From: Pseudomonas violetae | GTDB lineage: Bacteria > Pseudomonadota > Gammaproteobacteria > Pseudomonadales > Pseudomonadaceae | NCBI RefSeq assembly: GCF_023072615.1 | Contig: NZ_JAKNRW010000041.1 | Span: 1-45,715 of the forward strand | Length of the DNA stretch: 45,715 nt | Direction of reading: 5' to 3' | Shown here: positions 15,910-24,799 of the stretch, piece by piece | How positions within the stretch are numbered: position 1 is the first letter of the stretch | Layout: the number at the start of each line of letters is the position of its first letter | Position numbers and translations under genes: made by a program | Notes under the pieces: generated by a model | The model's database searches: none | Told to the model about the DNA's origin: nothing | What the model saw: the letters and a program-made list of their open reading frames with translations, nothing else

Positions 15910-17091
15910 ATGACCCGTATCGGAACTCCATTGTCGCCGACCGCGACCCGCGTATTGCTGTGTGGCTGTGGCGAGTTGGGCAAGGAAGTGGTGATCGAGC
16001 TGCAACGCCTGGGCGTTGAAGTGATCGCCGTGGACCGTTATGCCAACGCACCGGCCATGCAGGTGGCGCATCGCAGCCACGTGATCAACATGCTTGACGG
16101 TGCCGCCCTGCGTGCGGTCATCGAAGCAGAAAAGCCGCACTTCATCGTGCCGGAAATCGAAGCCATCGCCACTGCGACCCTGGTCGAGCTGGAGGCCGAA
16201 GGTTTCACCGTGATCCCGACTGCGCGTGCCGCGCAGCTGACCATGAACCGTGAAGGCATCCGCCGCCTGGCGGCTGAAGAGCTTGACCTGCCGACTTCGC
16301 CATACCACTTCGCCGACACGTTCGAGGATTACAGCAAGGCGGTCGAAGACCTCGGCTTCCCTTGCGTGGTCAAGCCAGTAATGAGCTCTTCGGGCAAGGG
16401 GCAGAGCCTGCTGCGCAGTGTCGATGACGTGAAGGCTGCGTGGGACTACGCGCAAGAAGGCGGCCGTGCCGGCAAAGGCCGGGTGATCGTCGAGGGCTTC
16501 ATCGACTTCGATTACGAAATCACTCTGCTGACCGTGCGTCATGTAGGCGGTACCACGTTCTGCGCGCCGGTGGGTCATCGCCAGGAGAAGGGCGATTACC
16601 AGGAGTCCTGGCAGCCGCAGGCCATGAGCCCGATCGCGCTGGCGGAGTCCGAGCGAGTCGCCAAAGCCGTGACCGAGGCCTTGGGTGGTCGTGGCCTGTT
16701 TGGCGTCGAATTGTTCATCAAGGGCGATCAGGTGTGGTTCAGCGAAGTTTCGCCGCGTCCACACGACACTGGCCTGGTCACTCTGATTTCCCAGGACCTG
16801 TCGCAGTTCGCGCTGCACGCCCGGGCCATTCTTGGCTTGCCGATCCCGTTGATCCGTCAGTTTGGTCCTTCGGCTTCGGCGGTGATTCTGGTGGAAGGAC
16901 AGTCGGCCCAGACGGCGTTCGATAATCTTGGCGCTGCGTTGAGCGAGCCGGACACGGCGTTGCGTTTGTTCGGCAAGCCGGAAGTCAATGGTCAGCGCCG
17001 CATGGGCGTGGCGCTGGCGCGGGATGAGTCGATTGAAGCGGCTCGGGCGAAGGCTACCCGAGCCTCACAGGCTGTTGTTGTAGAGCTGTAA
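15910..17091 (+). CDS. purT: Formate-dependent phosphoribosylglycinamide formyltransferase
   Basis: PurT uses ATP and formate to formylate GAR in purine synthesis, the folate-independent alternative to PurN. The 393 residues have the ATP-grasp layout: an N-terminal domain with LLCGCGELGKEV, a central ATP-binding region with VVKPVMSSSGKGQS, and metal/phosphate residues in EVSPRPHDTGLVT. GAGG lies about 8 nt before the ATG. A GC hairpin occupies the 5' leader (15840-15863). Single gene; REP repeats follow. Confidence 0.96.
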   Translation: MTRIGTPLSPTATRVLLCGCGELGKEVVIELQRLGVEVIAVDRYANAPAMQVAHRSHVINMLDGAALRAVIEAEKPHFIVPEIEAIATATLVELEAEGFTVIPTARAAQLTMNREGIRRLAAEELDLPTSPYHFADTFEDYSKAVEDLGFPCVVKPVMSSSGKGQSLLRSVDDVKAAWDYAQEGGRAGKGRVIVEGFIDFDYEITLLTVRHVGGTTFCAPVGHRQEKGDYQESWQPQAMSPIALAESERVAKAVTEALGGRGLFGVELFIKGDQVWFSEVSPRPHDTGLVTLISQDLSQFALHARAILGLPIPLIRQFGPSASAVILVEGQSAQTAFDNLGAALSEPDTALRLFGKPEVNGQRRMGVALARDESIEAARAKATRASQAVVVEL

Positions 17092-17105
17092 ACCGAGGCG
17101 CGGCA

Positions 17106-17195
17106 TTCGCGAGCAAGCCCGCTCCCACAGGATCTATGGTGTTCACCAATATTGTGTACATCTCAAACCCGGTGGGAGCGTGCTTGCTCGCGAAG
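17106..17195. repeat. REP palindrome pair between convergent purT and MFS genes
   Basis: TTCGCGAGCAAGCCCGCTCC at 17106 and, inverted, GGTGGGAGCGTGCTTGCTCG ending in CGCGAA near 17194 face each other. It is a G-to-C rich REP variant distinct from the family at 4672. It lies between convergent genes and may help end both transcripts. Confidence 0.82.
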
Positions 17196-17209
17196 CTTTT
17201 GCCCTGGCT

Positions 17210-18523
17210 TCAGGCCACCCGATTCAAATCGTTATGCCGCGTTTCCTTCAAACACAGCACTGCAATCAGGCTCAACACCGCCGCCCCCGACACATACCCT
17301 CCGACGTAACCCAACCCGCCCATCGCCACCAACTTCTGCGCGAAGAACGGCGCCGCCGAGGCTCCGACGATTCCGCCCAGGTTGTAGGCAGCCGACGCGC
17401 CGGTGTAACGCACATGGGTAGGAAACAGCTCGGGTAGCAGCGCCCCCATCGGCGCAAACGTCACGCCCATCAGAAACAACTCGATGCACAGGAACAGCGC
17501 GACGCCCCAGGTCGAGCCCTGGGTCAGCAGCGGTTCCATAAGGAACCCGGACAGAATCGCCAGCACACCACCGATAATCAGTACCGGTTTGCGACCGTAA
17601 CGGTCACTGGCCCAGGCCGAGAGCGGAGTTGCGGCCGCCATGAACAGCACGGCGAAGCACAGTAGAGCAAGGAAGGTTTCGCGGGTGTAGCCCAGTGTCG
17701 ATACGCCGTAGCTCAAAGAAAATACTGTCGAGATGTAGAACAGCGCGTAGCAGACCACCATCGAGCCGGCACCCAGTAACATCGGCACCCAGTATTGGCT
17801 GAACAGCTCGACCAAGGGGATTTTCACCCGTTCCTGGCGCGCCACGGCATTGGCGAACACCGGGGTTTCGTGGAGTTTGAGGCGTACATACAGACCGACC
17901 ATTACCAGCGCTGCACTCAGCAGGAACGGAATCCGCCAGCCCCACGAGCGGAACTGCTCGTCGCTCAGGATCAACGCCAGGGTCAGGAACAGTCCGTTGG
18001 CAGCGAGGAAGCCGATCGAAGGCCCGAGCTGGGGGAACATGCCGAACCAGGCTCGTTTGCCCTTGGGCGCATTCTCCGTCGCCAGCAGCGCTGCGCCGCC
18101 CCATTCGCCGCCAAGCCCCAGACCCTGGCCGAAGCGTAATACGCAGAGCAGGATGGGCGCCCAGGCACCGATGCTGGCGTAACCCGGAAGTACGCCGATC
18201 AGCGTGGTGCATACGCCCATCAGCAATAGCGAGGCGACCAGGGTCGACTTACGTCCGATGCGGTCGCCGAAATGGCCGAACAGTGCCGAACCCAGAGGCC
18301 TGGCCAGGAACGCGATACCAAAGGTGAGGAAGGCCGACAGCATTTGCGCAGTGCCGGAGGTCTGGGGAAAAAATACCGGGCCGATCACCAGCGCCGCGGC
18401 GGTAGCATAGACGTAGAAGTCATAGAACTCGATGGCGGTGCCGATGAAGCTCGCCGTGGCCACGCGGGTGGCGGAGTTGGTAGGTGCAGGCGTGCTTTGG
18501 CTGTAAGTCGTACTGGTTGTCAT
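17210..18523 (-). CDS. MFS transporter, metabolite:H+ symporter (MHS) family
   Basis: An inner-membrane carrier of 437 residues with twelve predicted helices. Family signatures are TAIEFYDFYVYATAA in helix 1, the loop motif GHFGDRIGRKSTL, the helix-5 region GEWGGAALLATENAP, and a second copy ASDRYGRKPVL after helix 8. MHS members (ProP, ShiA, citrate and dicarboxylate carriers) move organic acids or osmolytes with protons; the substrate here cannot be read. ATG at 18523 is preceded by CAGGGA with good spacing; ATG at 18544 in the same frame would add seven residues. Confidence 0.88.
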   Translation of the reverse strand: MTTSTTYSQSTPAPTNSATRVATASFIGTAIEFYDFYVYATAAALVIGPVFFPQTSGTAQMLSAFLTFGIAFLARPLGSALFGHFGDRIGRKSTLVASLLLMGVCTTLIGVLPGYASIGAWAPILLCVLRFGQGLGLGGEWGGAALLATENAPKGKRAWFGMFPQLGPSIGFLAANGLFLTLALILSDEQFRSWGWRIPFLLSAALVMVGLYVRLKLHETPVFANAVARQERVKIPLVELFSQYWVPMLLGAGSMVVCYALFYISTVFSLSYGVSTLGYTRETFLALLCFAVLFMAAATPLSAWASDRYGRKPVLIIGGVLAILSGFLMEPLLTQGSTWGVALFLCIELFLMGVTFAPMGALLPELFPTHVRYTGASAAYNLGGIVGASAAPFFAQKLVAMGGLGYVGGYVSGAAVLSLIAVLCLKETRHNDLNRVA

Positions 18524-18873
18524 GCGGTTATCCCTGACAGTCATGTGCCCCAGTGGAGCGAGTTATTAGGGTTGAACACCCAGGGATGTGGGTTTGACGC
18601 AGAGTGCGGGTAGCACTGGGGTGTGGCGGTGCTTGAGTAAGCGGCTCGATTATAGGAAGGCGGCTATCGATTCAACAAGAGGCGAGGCTGATGAGCACTT
18701 TTGTGGCGAGGGAGCTTGCCCCCGCTCGGGCGCGAAGCGGCCGCAAAGTGTTGAATGCGTTCTTTCAGGATGATCGCGGCGTCTGTTACAGGGACGGCTT
18801 AGCAGTCAGTCCGGCGGGAGCGAGCGCCCTCTCCATCGGGAATGGGGTCAAGCTCTTTGAATGTGGCCGGGGT
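18524..18873. other. Intergenic gap with degenerate REP elements
   Basis: About 350 nt lie upstream of the minus-strand MFS gene and downstream of the minus-strand CorC gene. A REP copy (TTGTGGCGAGGGAGCTTGCC, 18700-18747, with the adjacent hairpin GCGAAGCGGCCGC) and a worn partner (GGCGGGAGCGAGCGCCCTC, near 18812-18830) are present. I see no convincing gene in the rest. The MFS promoter should lie here but no clear boxes were found. Confidence 0.6.
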
Positions 18874-20109
18874 CTATATTGCTACAGGCACTGAACTGGT
18901 ATGCCAGACCAGTACCTGCGTCACACGGTTGTCCTCGGTCTCGAGAATCTCCAGCCGATAACGCCCTATCTTCAGGCATACCGCACTCTCCGGAATGGTC
19001 TCCAGCGCCTCGGTTACCAGGCCGTTGAGGGTTTTCGGTCCATCGCTGGGCAAGTGCCAGCCCAGGCTCTTGTTCAGTTCGCGAATCGACGCTGCACCTT
19101 CGATCATCAGTCGGCCATCCGGCTGTGGATGAATGTGCGGGTTATCCAGGCTGTGCTGGCTTTCGAACTCGCCGACGATTTCTTCTAGGATGTCTTCCAA
19201 GGTGACGATGCCGAGCACTTCGCCGTATTCGTCCACCACCATGCCCAGGCGTCGCTGTTGCTTGTGGAAATTCAGCAGTTGCAGCTGTAGCGGGGTGCTT
19301 TCAGGCACGAAGTACGGCTCGTGGCAAGCCGCCAGCAGCGCTTCGATCGTCAGGCTGGCATCCGGCAGCAGATGGAGGATCTGCCGGGTATTGAGCACCG
19401 CTTCGACCTGGTTGATATCGTTGTGGAACACCGGCAGGCGTGTGCGTCGGTTATTGCTCAACTGTTCGATTATCTCGGGGAGGGAGTCGTCGAGGTTGAT
19501 CCCTTCGACGTCACTGCGTGGCACCAGGATGTCGTTGACCGTGATGTGGTCCAGCGCATGAATGCCCGATAGGACGTGCGGGCGGCAGGATGACTGTTCG
19601 TGGGCTTCTTGCCGATCCGTGGTGGGTTCGTCTTCGCTTTGCTGCACCGCATTGACTTTGCGGGTAAACGGGCGCATCAGCAATTGGCTGGCGCCATTGA
19701 GCAACCAGGCGGCAGGGTAGACGATTTTCAACGGCGCGCCGAGCAAGGTGTTGCCCAGGCTCAGGATGGTATCCGGATAGCGCACGGCAAGGGTGCGCGG
19801 CAGATATTCGGCGAACACCAGCAGGATCGCGCCCGCTCCGAGGCACGCTGCCCATGGGCCATTCTCCGCCCAGGTGACAATCGCCAGCAGGGTGCTGATG
19901 ACCATTACCAGTGCGCGGCACAAGGTGTTGCAAAGGATCAGGCTGTTGAGCGGGAAATTCAGCTTCGCCACGGGCTTGTCGCTCGAGCGCGAGGCGGTGC
20001 GCTGGGCCAGCATGTGTTGTTGTGCGACTTCAATGGCGGTGAACAGCCCCGACCACAAAATCAGCAGGGCGATCACTGCGAGCATCGGCCCTATCGGCAA
20101 GTCGTCCAT
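18874..20109 (-). CDS. CNNM/CorC-type membrane protein with CBS domains (YfjD-like)
   Basis: A 411-residue protein. The N-terminal ~150 residues form a DUF21/CNNM membrane domain with four hydrophobic stretches. It is followed by a CBS pair at about 190-310 (VNDILVPRSDVEGI, RLGMVVDEYGEVLGIVTLED) and a C-terminal CorC_HlyC domain. Relatives are linked to magnesium or cobalt efflux and ion homeostasis. The gene is 12 nt from the start-proximal ypjD gene on the same strand, so the two form an operon. Confidence 0.88.
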   Translation of the reverse strand: MDDLPIGPMLAVIALLILWSGLFTAIEVAQQHMLAQRTASRSSDKPVAKLNFPLNSLILCNTLCRALVMVISTLLAIVTWAENGPWAACLGAGAILLVFAEYLPRTLAVRYPDTILSLGNTLLGAPLKIVYPAAWLLNGASQLLMRPFTRKVNAVQQSEDEPTTDRQEAHEQSSCRPHVLSGIHALDHITVNDILVPRSDVEGINLDDSLPEIIEQLSNNRRTRLPVFHNDINQVEAVLNTRQILHLLPDASLTIEALLAACHEPYFVPESTPLQLQLLNFHKQQRRLGMVVDEYGEVLGIVTLEDILEEIVGEFESQHSLDNPHIHPQPDGRLMIEGAASIRELNKSLGWHLPSDGPKTLNGLVTEALETIPESAVCLKIGRYRLEILETEDNRVTQVLVWHTSSVPVAI

Positions 20110-20121
20110 TATTGCCGCCCG

Positions 20122-20934
20122 TCAGATGTGCAGGATGTATTCACGGACCAGCTTGCTGCCGAAGTAGGCCAGCATCAGCAGGCAGAAGCCGGCGAGGGTC
20201 CAGCGGATGGCCTTGTGTCCGCGCCAGCCGAGGCGATTGCGGCCCCACAGCAGCACGCTGAACACGATCCAGGCCAGGCAGGCCAGCAGGGTCTTGTGCA
20301 CCAGGTGCTGGGCAAACAGATTCTCGACGAACAGCCAGCCGGAAATCAGCGACAGCGATAGCAGGGTCCAGCCAGCCCAGAGGAAGCCGAACAGCAGGCT
20401 TTCCATGGTTTGCAGTGGCGGGAAGTTCTTGATCAGGCCGGAGGGGTGCTTGTGCTTGAGCTGATGGTCCTGGACCAGCAGCAACAACGCCTGGAACACC
20501 GCGATGGTGAACATCCCATAGGCCAGGATCGACAGCAGGATATGCGCGAGGATGCCCGGCGCTTCGTCGATGATCTGGACAGTGCCGGCGGGGGCGAATT
20601 GCGCGAGCAGCACGGTGGCGGCGCCCAGCGGGAACAGCAGGATAAGCAGGTTCTCCACCGGAATGCGCGAGCAGGCCAGCAGGGTCAGGGCGATGACCGC
20701 TGCGGCAATCAGGCTGGCGGCGCTGAAGAAATCCAGGCCCAGGCCGATTGGCGTCAACAGGTGGGTCAGCAGGCTGGCGCTGTGGGCCAGTACGGCCAAA
20801 ATGCCGAGCGTGACCAGCAGGCGTTTGTTCGCCTTGGCACCGGAAGCCAGACGAGTGCCCTGATAGATGGTCGCAGCGGCGTAGAGGCAGGCGGCGGCGA
20901 GGGTAGTTAGCAAGCTGGGTGACAAGGGGAGCAT
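20122..20934 (-). CDS. ypjD: Cytochrome c assembly-type membrane protein (YpjD/CcsA family)
   Basis: A 270-residue inner-membrane protein with about eight helices and the family region AYGMFTIAVFQALLLL, then FGFLWAGWTLLSLSLISG, with a conserved Trp/His pattern. YpjD-like proteins are distant relatives of the heme-handling CcsA/CcmC proteins; no biochemical role is firmly set. It is divergent from ffh, the usual arrangement in gammaproteobacteria, and co-transcribed with the CorC-type gene. Confidence 0.88.
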   Translation of the reverse strand: MLPLSPSLLTTLAAACLYAAATIYQGTRLASGAKANKRLLVTLGILAVLAHSASLLTHLLTPIGLGLDFFSAASLIAAAVIALTLLACSRIPVENLLILLFPLGAATVLLAQFAPAGTVQIIDEAPGILAHILLSILAYGMFTIAVFQALLLLVQDHQLKHKHPSGLIKNFPPLQTMESLLFGFLWAGWTLLSLSLISGWLFVENLFAQHLVHKTLLACLAWIVFSVLLWGRNRLGWRGHKAIRWTLAGFCLLMLAYFGSKLVREYILHI

Positions 20935-21026
20935 AAATCCTGATAGGCAAGCCCGAAAGGCGCTGAGTTTGGCATAGAACCCTCATCGCACGAAAGTGCG
21001 AGGTGTCCGCCAGACGCAGTCTTCGC

Positions 21027-21032
21027 TATAAT
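21027..21032 (+). promoter_or_regulatory. Probable -10 box of ffh
   Basis: A perfect TATAAT lies 98 nt before the ffh ATG in the divergent gap with ypjD. The sequence about 17 nt upstream (TGTCCG) is a poor -35. A hairpin, CGCACGAAAGTGCG (20988-21001), lies just upstream. Confidence 0.5.
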
Positions 21033-21129
21033 CCGCGACCTGCCCACGCCGCAGGCTCGCCGAGCACATGTTTATTCCGGTCTGGGCCGCCATTATCCCG
21101 GTCTACACAGGGCCTGAAAGGATCGCGCA

Positions 21130-22506
21130 ATGTTTGAAAACTTAACCGACCGTCTCTCGCAGACGCTGCGCCATGTCACCGGCAAGGCCAAGCTGACTGA
21201 AGACAACATCAAGGACACCTTGCGTGAAGTGCGCATGGCGCTGCTCGAGGCCGACGTGGCCTTGCCGGTGGTCAAGGACTTCGTCAATGCGGTCAAGGAG
21301 CGTGCTGTCGGCACCGAGGTGTCGCGCAGCCTGACGCCGGGCCAGGCGTTCGTGAAGATTGTCCAGGCCGAACTCGAAAGCCTGATGGGTGCGGCCAACG
21401 AAGACTTGAACCTGAGCGCCGTGCCGCCAGCTATCGTGTTGATGGCCGGTTTGCAAGGTGCTGGTAAAACCACCACCGCCGGTAAACTTGCGCGCTTCCT
21501 TAAAGAGCGCAAGAAGAAGTCGGTCATGGTAGTGTCCGCGGACGTCTACCGCCCGGCGGCGATCAAGCAGCTGGAAATGCTCGCCGGTGAAGTGGGTGTG
21601 ACCTTCTTTCCCTCCGACCTGAGCCAGAAGCCGGTCGAGATCGCGCAAGCAGCTATTAAAGAAGCAAAGCTTAAGTTCATTGATGTGGTCATCGTCGATA
21701 CCGCCGGTCGCCTGCACATCGATGAAGAGATGATGGGCGAGATCAAGGCGCTGCACGCCGCGATCAACCCGGTGGAAACCCTGTTCGTGGTCGACGCGAT
21801 GACCGGCCAGGACGCCGCAAACACCGCCAAGGCTTTTGGCGATGCATTGCCGCTGACCGGCGTGATCCTGACCAAAGTCGACGGCGACGCCCGTGGCGGT
21901 GCCGCACTGTCGGTTCGCGCCATCACCGGCAAGCCGATCAAGTTCATTGGTATGGGCGAGAAGAGCGAAGCGCTCGAGCCGTTCCACCCTGAGCGTATTG
22001 CTTCGCGTATTCTCGGCATGGGCGACGTGCTCAGCCTGATTGAGCAGGCCGAACAGACCCTCGACAAGGACAAGGCCGACAAGCTGGCCAAGAAGCTGAA
22101 GAAGGGCAAGGGTTTCGATCTCGAAGACTTCCGCGATCAGCTGCAACAGATGAAGAACATGGGTGGCCTCGGCGGCCTCATGGATAAGCTGCCGAGCATC
22201 GGTGGAGTGAACCTGGCGCAGATGGGCAACGCCCAGGGTGCGGCAGAGAAACAATTCAAGCAGATGGAAGCCATCATCAACTCCATGACCCCGGCCGAGC
22301 GCCGCGACCCTGAGCTCATCAGCGGTTCGCGCAAGCGCCGGATCGCCATGGGTTCCGGCACCCAGGTGCAGGACATCGGTCGCTTGATCAAGCAACACAA
22401 GCAGATGCAGAAGATGATGAAGAAATTCTCCGCCAAAGGCGGAATGGCCAAAATGATGCGCGGCATGGGCGGTATGTTGCCCGGCGGCGGCATGCCCAAG
22501 ATGTAA
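21130..22506 (+). CDS. ffh: Signal recognition particle protein Ffh
   Basis: Ffh is the GTPase of the signal recognition particle; with 4.5S RNA it targets nascent membrane proteins to FtsY and SecYEG. The 458 residues show the N domain, the P-loop GLQGAGKTTTAGKLA, the DTAGRLHID and TKVDGDARGG motifs, and the methionine-rich M domain. The M domain ends in a Gly/Met tail (GGMAKMMRGMGGMLPGG). GAAAGGA precedes the ATG. No anomaly seen. Confidence 0.97.
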   Translation: MFENLTDRLSQTLRHVTGKAKLTEDNIKDTLREVRMALLEADVALPVVKDFVNAVKERAVGTEVSRSLTPGQAFVKIVQAELESLMGAANEDLNLSAVPPAIVLMAGLQGAGKTTTAGKLARFLKERKKKSVMVVSADVYRPAAIKQLEMLAGEVGVTFFPSDLSQKPVEIAQAAIKEAKLKFIDVVIVDTAGRLHIDEEMMGEIKALHAAINPVETLFVVDAMTGQDAANTAKAFGDALPLTGVILTKVDGDARGGAALSVRAITGKPIKFIGMGEKSEALEPFHPERIASRILGMGDVLSLIEQAEQTLDKDKADKLAKKLKKGKGFDLEDFRDQLQQMKNMGGLGGLMDKLPSIGGVNLAQMGNAQGAAEKQFKQMEAIINSMTPAERRDPELISGSRKRRIAMGSGTQVQDIGRLIKQHKQMQKMMKKFSAKGGMAKMMRGMGGMLPGGGMPKM

Positions 22507-22513
22507 AGAATCT

Positions 22514-22535
22514 GCGCAAGGGCTTGCCCTTGCGC
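22514..22535 (+). terminator. Perfect hairpin after ffh
   Basis: GCGCAAGGGC and GCCCTTGCGC form 10-bp arms separated by 2 nt, beginning 8 nt after the ffh stop. There is no T-run, so it may stabilise the 3' end or act with Rho rather than be a classical terminator. Confidence 0.5.
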
Positions 22536-22655
22536 TGCCCACAGCGATGTGGGATCAACAGCAAACCCGCACTTGGCGGGAGCTGACTGGCCGTTTTCAA
22601 CGACGGCTCTATAGCAAATCTGCATGGCGTCCGATAGGCCGCCGGAAAAAGACAT

Positions 22656-22683
22656 TTGCAAAAGTCCGGATATTCCTTAGAAT
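22656..22683 (+). promoter_or_regulatory. Sigma-70 promoter of the rpsP operon
   Basis: TTGCAA (22656-22661) and TAGAAT (22678-22683) are separated by 16 nt. They lie about 72 nt before the rpsP ATG, in the only gap ahead of the rpsP-rimM-trmD-rplS operon. Confidence 0.6.
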
Positions 22684-22755
22684 ATGCGGCCTTTCGGGCA
22701 CCTATGCCCGCTGTGCCTTTAGATTTGCAGCACCGACTACAGGAACGATGTTCAC

Positions 22756-23007
22756 ATGCTAACAATCCGTCTTGCCCTTGGCGGCTCCAAAAAGCGCCCG
22801 TTTTACCACTTGACCGTAACCGACAGCCGCAACCCGCGCGACGGTTCGCACAAGGAACAGGTTGGTTTCTTCAACCCTGTTGCTCGTGGTCAAGAAGTCC
22901 GTCTGTCCGTGAACCAAGAGCGCGTAGCCTACTGGCTGAGCGTTGGTGCACAGCCTTCTGAGCGTGTTGCTCAGTTGCTGAAGGACTCGGCTAAGGCTGC
23001 GGCCTGA
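22756..23007 (+). CDS. rpsP: 30S ribosomal protein S16
   Basis: An 83-residue protein matching S16: the N-terminus MLTIRLALGGSKKRPFYHLT and later GSHKEQVGFFNPVA. S16 is needed for 30S assembly. It is the first gene of the conserved operon with rimM, trmD and rplS; AGGAACG precedes the start. No anomaly seen. Confidence 0.98.
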   Translation: MLTIRLALGGSKKRPFYHLTVTDSRNPRDGSHKEQVGFFNPVARGQEVRLSVNQERVAYWLSVGAQPSERVAQLLKDSAKAAA

Positions 23008-23012
23008 GCAAT

Positions 23013-23549
23013 ATGAACGCGACGCCTGCTGTTGCTGATGATTTGATCGTTATCGGCAAGATCTACTCTGTTCATGGCGTTCGCGGCGAAGTGAAGGTGT
23101 ATTCCTTTACTGATCCGACTGAAAACCTGTTGCAGTACAAAACCTGGACGCTCAAGCGCGAAGGCATTGTGAAACAGGTTGAGCTGGTCAGTGGACGCGG
23201 GAACGACAAGTTCCTGGTCGCAAAGCTCAAAGGTCTTGATGACCGTGAAGAAGCTCGTCTTCTGGCCGGTTATGAGATCTGTGTGCCGCGCAACCTGTTC
23301 CCTGAATTGACCGACGGCGAGTACTACTGGTACCAGCTCGAAGGTCTGAAGGTTATTGATCAACTGGGGCAATTGCTCGGGAAAATCGATCATCTTCTGG
23401 AAACCGGCGCCAATGATGTAATGGTGGTCAAGCCTTGCGCTGGCAGCCTGGATGATCGCGAACGCCTGTTGCCCTATACGGAGCAATGTGTGTTGGCAGT
23501 CGACCTCGCAGCAGGCGAGATGAAGGTGGAATGGGATGCGGACTTCTAA
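23013..23549 (+). CDS. rimM: Ribosome maturation factor RimM
   Basis: A 178-residue protein with an N-terminal RimM domain (IGKIYSVHGVRGEVKVYSFT) and a C-terminal PRC-barrel (DGEYYWYQLEGLKVID). RimM binds S19 and helps mature the 30S head. It lies 5 nt after rpsP and 2 nt before trmD, so translation is coupled. Confidence 0.96.
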   Translation: MNATPAVADDLIVIGKIYSVHGVRGEVKVYSFTDPTENLLQYKTWTLKREGIVKQVELVSGRGNDKFLVAKLKGLDDREEARLLAGYEICVPRNLFPELTDGEYYWYQLEGLKVIDQLGQLLGKIDHLLETGANDVMVVKPCAGSLDDRERLLPYTEQCVLAVDLAAGEMKVEWDADF

Positions 23550-23551
23550 GC

Positions 23552-24304
23552 GTGGCTAATTTGCGCGTAGAAGTGATCAGTTTGTTTCCCGAGATGTTCT
23601 CCGCCATCAGCGAGTACGGCATCACCAGTCGTGCGGTGAAACAGGGGCTGTTGCAGCTTACCTGTTGGAATCCGCGAGACTACACGACGGATCGACATCA
23701 CACTGTGGACGACCGCCCATTTGGCGGTGGCCCAGGCATGGTGATGAAGATCAAGCCCCTGGAAGATGCTCTGGTTCAGGCCAAGGCAGCAGCCGGGGAG
23801 GCGGCGAAGGTGATTTACCTGTCCCCCCAAGGCCGTCAACTGACACAGTCGGCGGTACGCGAGTTGGCGAATTCGGATGCATTGATCCTGATTGCCGGCC
23901 GCTATGAAGGCATTGACGAGCGTTTTATAGATGCTTATGTCGATGAAGAGTGGTCGATTGGCGACTATGTACTGTCTGGCGGCGAGCTGCCGGCAATGGT
24001 CCTGATCGATGCGGTTACACGACTGCTGCCTGGAGCTTTAGGGCATGCGGACTCCGCCGAGGAAGATTCCTTTACGGATGGTTTGCTGGATTGCCCGCAC
24101 TACACCCGACCTGAGGTGTATGCGGATCAGCGTGTTCCCGACGTGTTGCTAAGTGGCAATCACGCGCATATCCGGCGTTGGCGTTTACAGCAGTCCCTTG
24201 GTAGGACCTTTGAACGACGCGCCGATCTTCTGGAAAGCCGCTCGCTTTCTGGAGAAGAGAAGAAGCTGCTCGAGGAATACATCCGCGAGCGGGACGATAG
24301 TTAA
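23552..24304 (+). CDS. trmD: tRNA (guanine37-N1)-methyltransferase
   Basis: TrmD methylates G37 of tRNAs that read CNN codons, with S-adenosylmethionine, and prevents +1 frameshifting. The 250 residues show the SPOUT knot motifs RPFGGGPGMVMK, LIAGRYEGIDERF, and IGDYVLSGGELPAMV. GTG at 23552 is the start that gives the normal N-terminus (V-A-N-L-R-V-E-V-I-S-L-F-P). It has only a weak ribosome site and probably relies on coupling to rimM, which ends 2 nt before. Confidence 0.96.
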   Translation: MANLRVEVISLFPEMFSAISEYGITSRAVKQGLLQLTCWNPRDYTTDRHHTVDDRPFGGGPGMVMKIKPLEDALVQAKAAAGEAAKVIYLSPQGRQLTQSAVRELANSDALILIAGRYEGIDERFIDAYVDEEWSIGDYVLSGGELPAMVLIDAVTRLLPGALGHADSAEEDSFTDGLLDCPHYTRPEVYADQRVPDVLLSGNHAHIRRWRLQQSLGRTFERRADLLESRSLSGEEKKLLEEYIRERDDS

Positions 24305-24349
24305 CAACGTATCGATGGTAAGTCCGTTGATTTACCTTAGGAGCACAGC

Positions 24350-24700
24350 ATGACTAACAAAATCATCCTTGCACTCGAAGCAGAGCAGATGACCAAAGAG
24401 ATCCCTACCTTTGCCCCGGGCGACACCATTGTCGTTCAGGTGAAAGTGAAGGAAGGCGACCGTTCTCGTCTGCAAGCGTTCGAAGGTGTTGTTATCGCCA
24501 AGCGTAACCGCGGCGTAAACAGTGCTTTCACCGTTCGTAAAATCTCCAACGGTGTTGGCGTAGAGCGTACTTTCCAGACCTACAGCCCGCAAATCGACAG
24601 CATGGCCGTTAAACGTCGCGGTGACGTACGTAAAGCCAAGCTGTACTACCTGCGTGACCTGTCCGGTAAAGCAGCTCGCATCAAGGAAAAACTGGCTTAA
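24350..24700 (+). CDS. rplS: 50S ribosomal protein L19
   Basis: A 116-residue protein with the L19 motifs [34 protein letters not shown] and [13 protein letters not shown]. It lies at the interface of the two ribosomal subunits. TAGGAG precedes the ATG. It is the last gene of the operon, followed by a strong terminator. Confidence 0.98.
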
Positions 24701-24724
24701 GTCCAGCTTCCGATGCAAAAAAAA

Positions 24725-24746
24725 GCAGCCTGCGGGCTGCTTTTTT
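24725..24746 (+). terminator. Terminator of the rpsP-rplS operon
   Basis: GCAGCC / GGCTGC with a 4-nt loop is flanked by A8 upstream and T6 downstream, beginning 24 nt after the rplS stop. The flanking A and T runs extend the stem and make it work in both directions. Confidence 0.93.
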
Positions 24747-24799
24747 GTTGCCTGCGATTTATCTTCCCTGACCTTACTGACGGTCTTGCATGAGCCTTT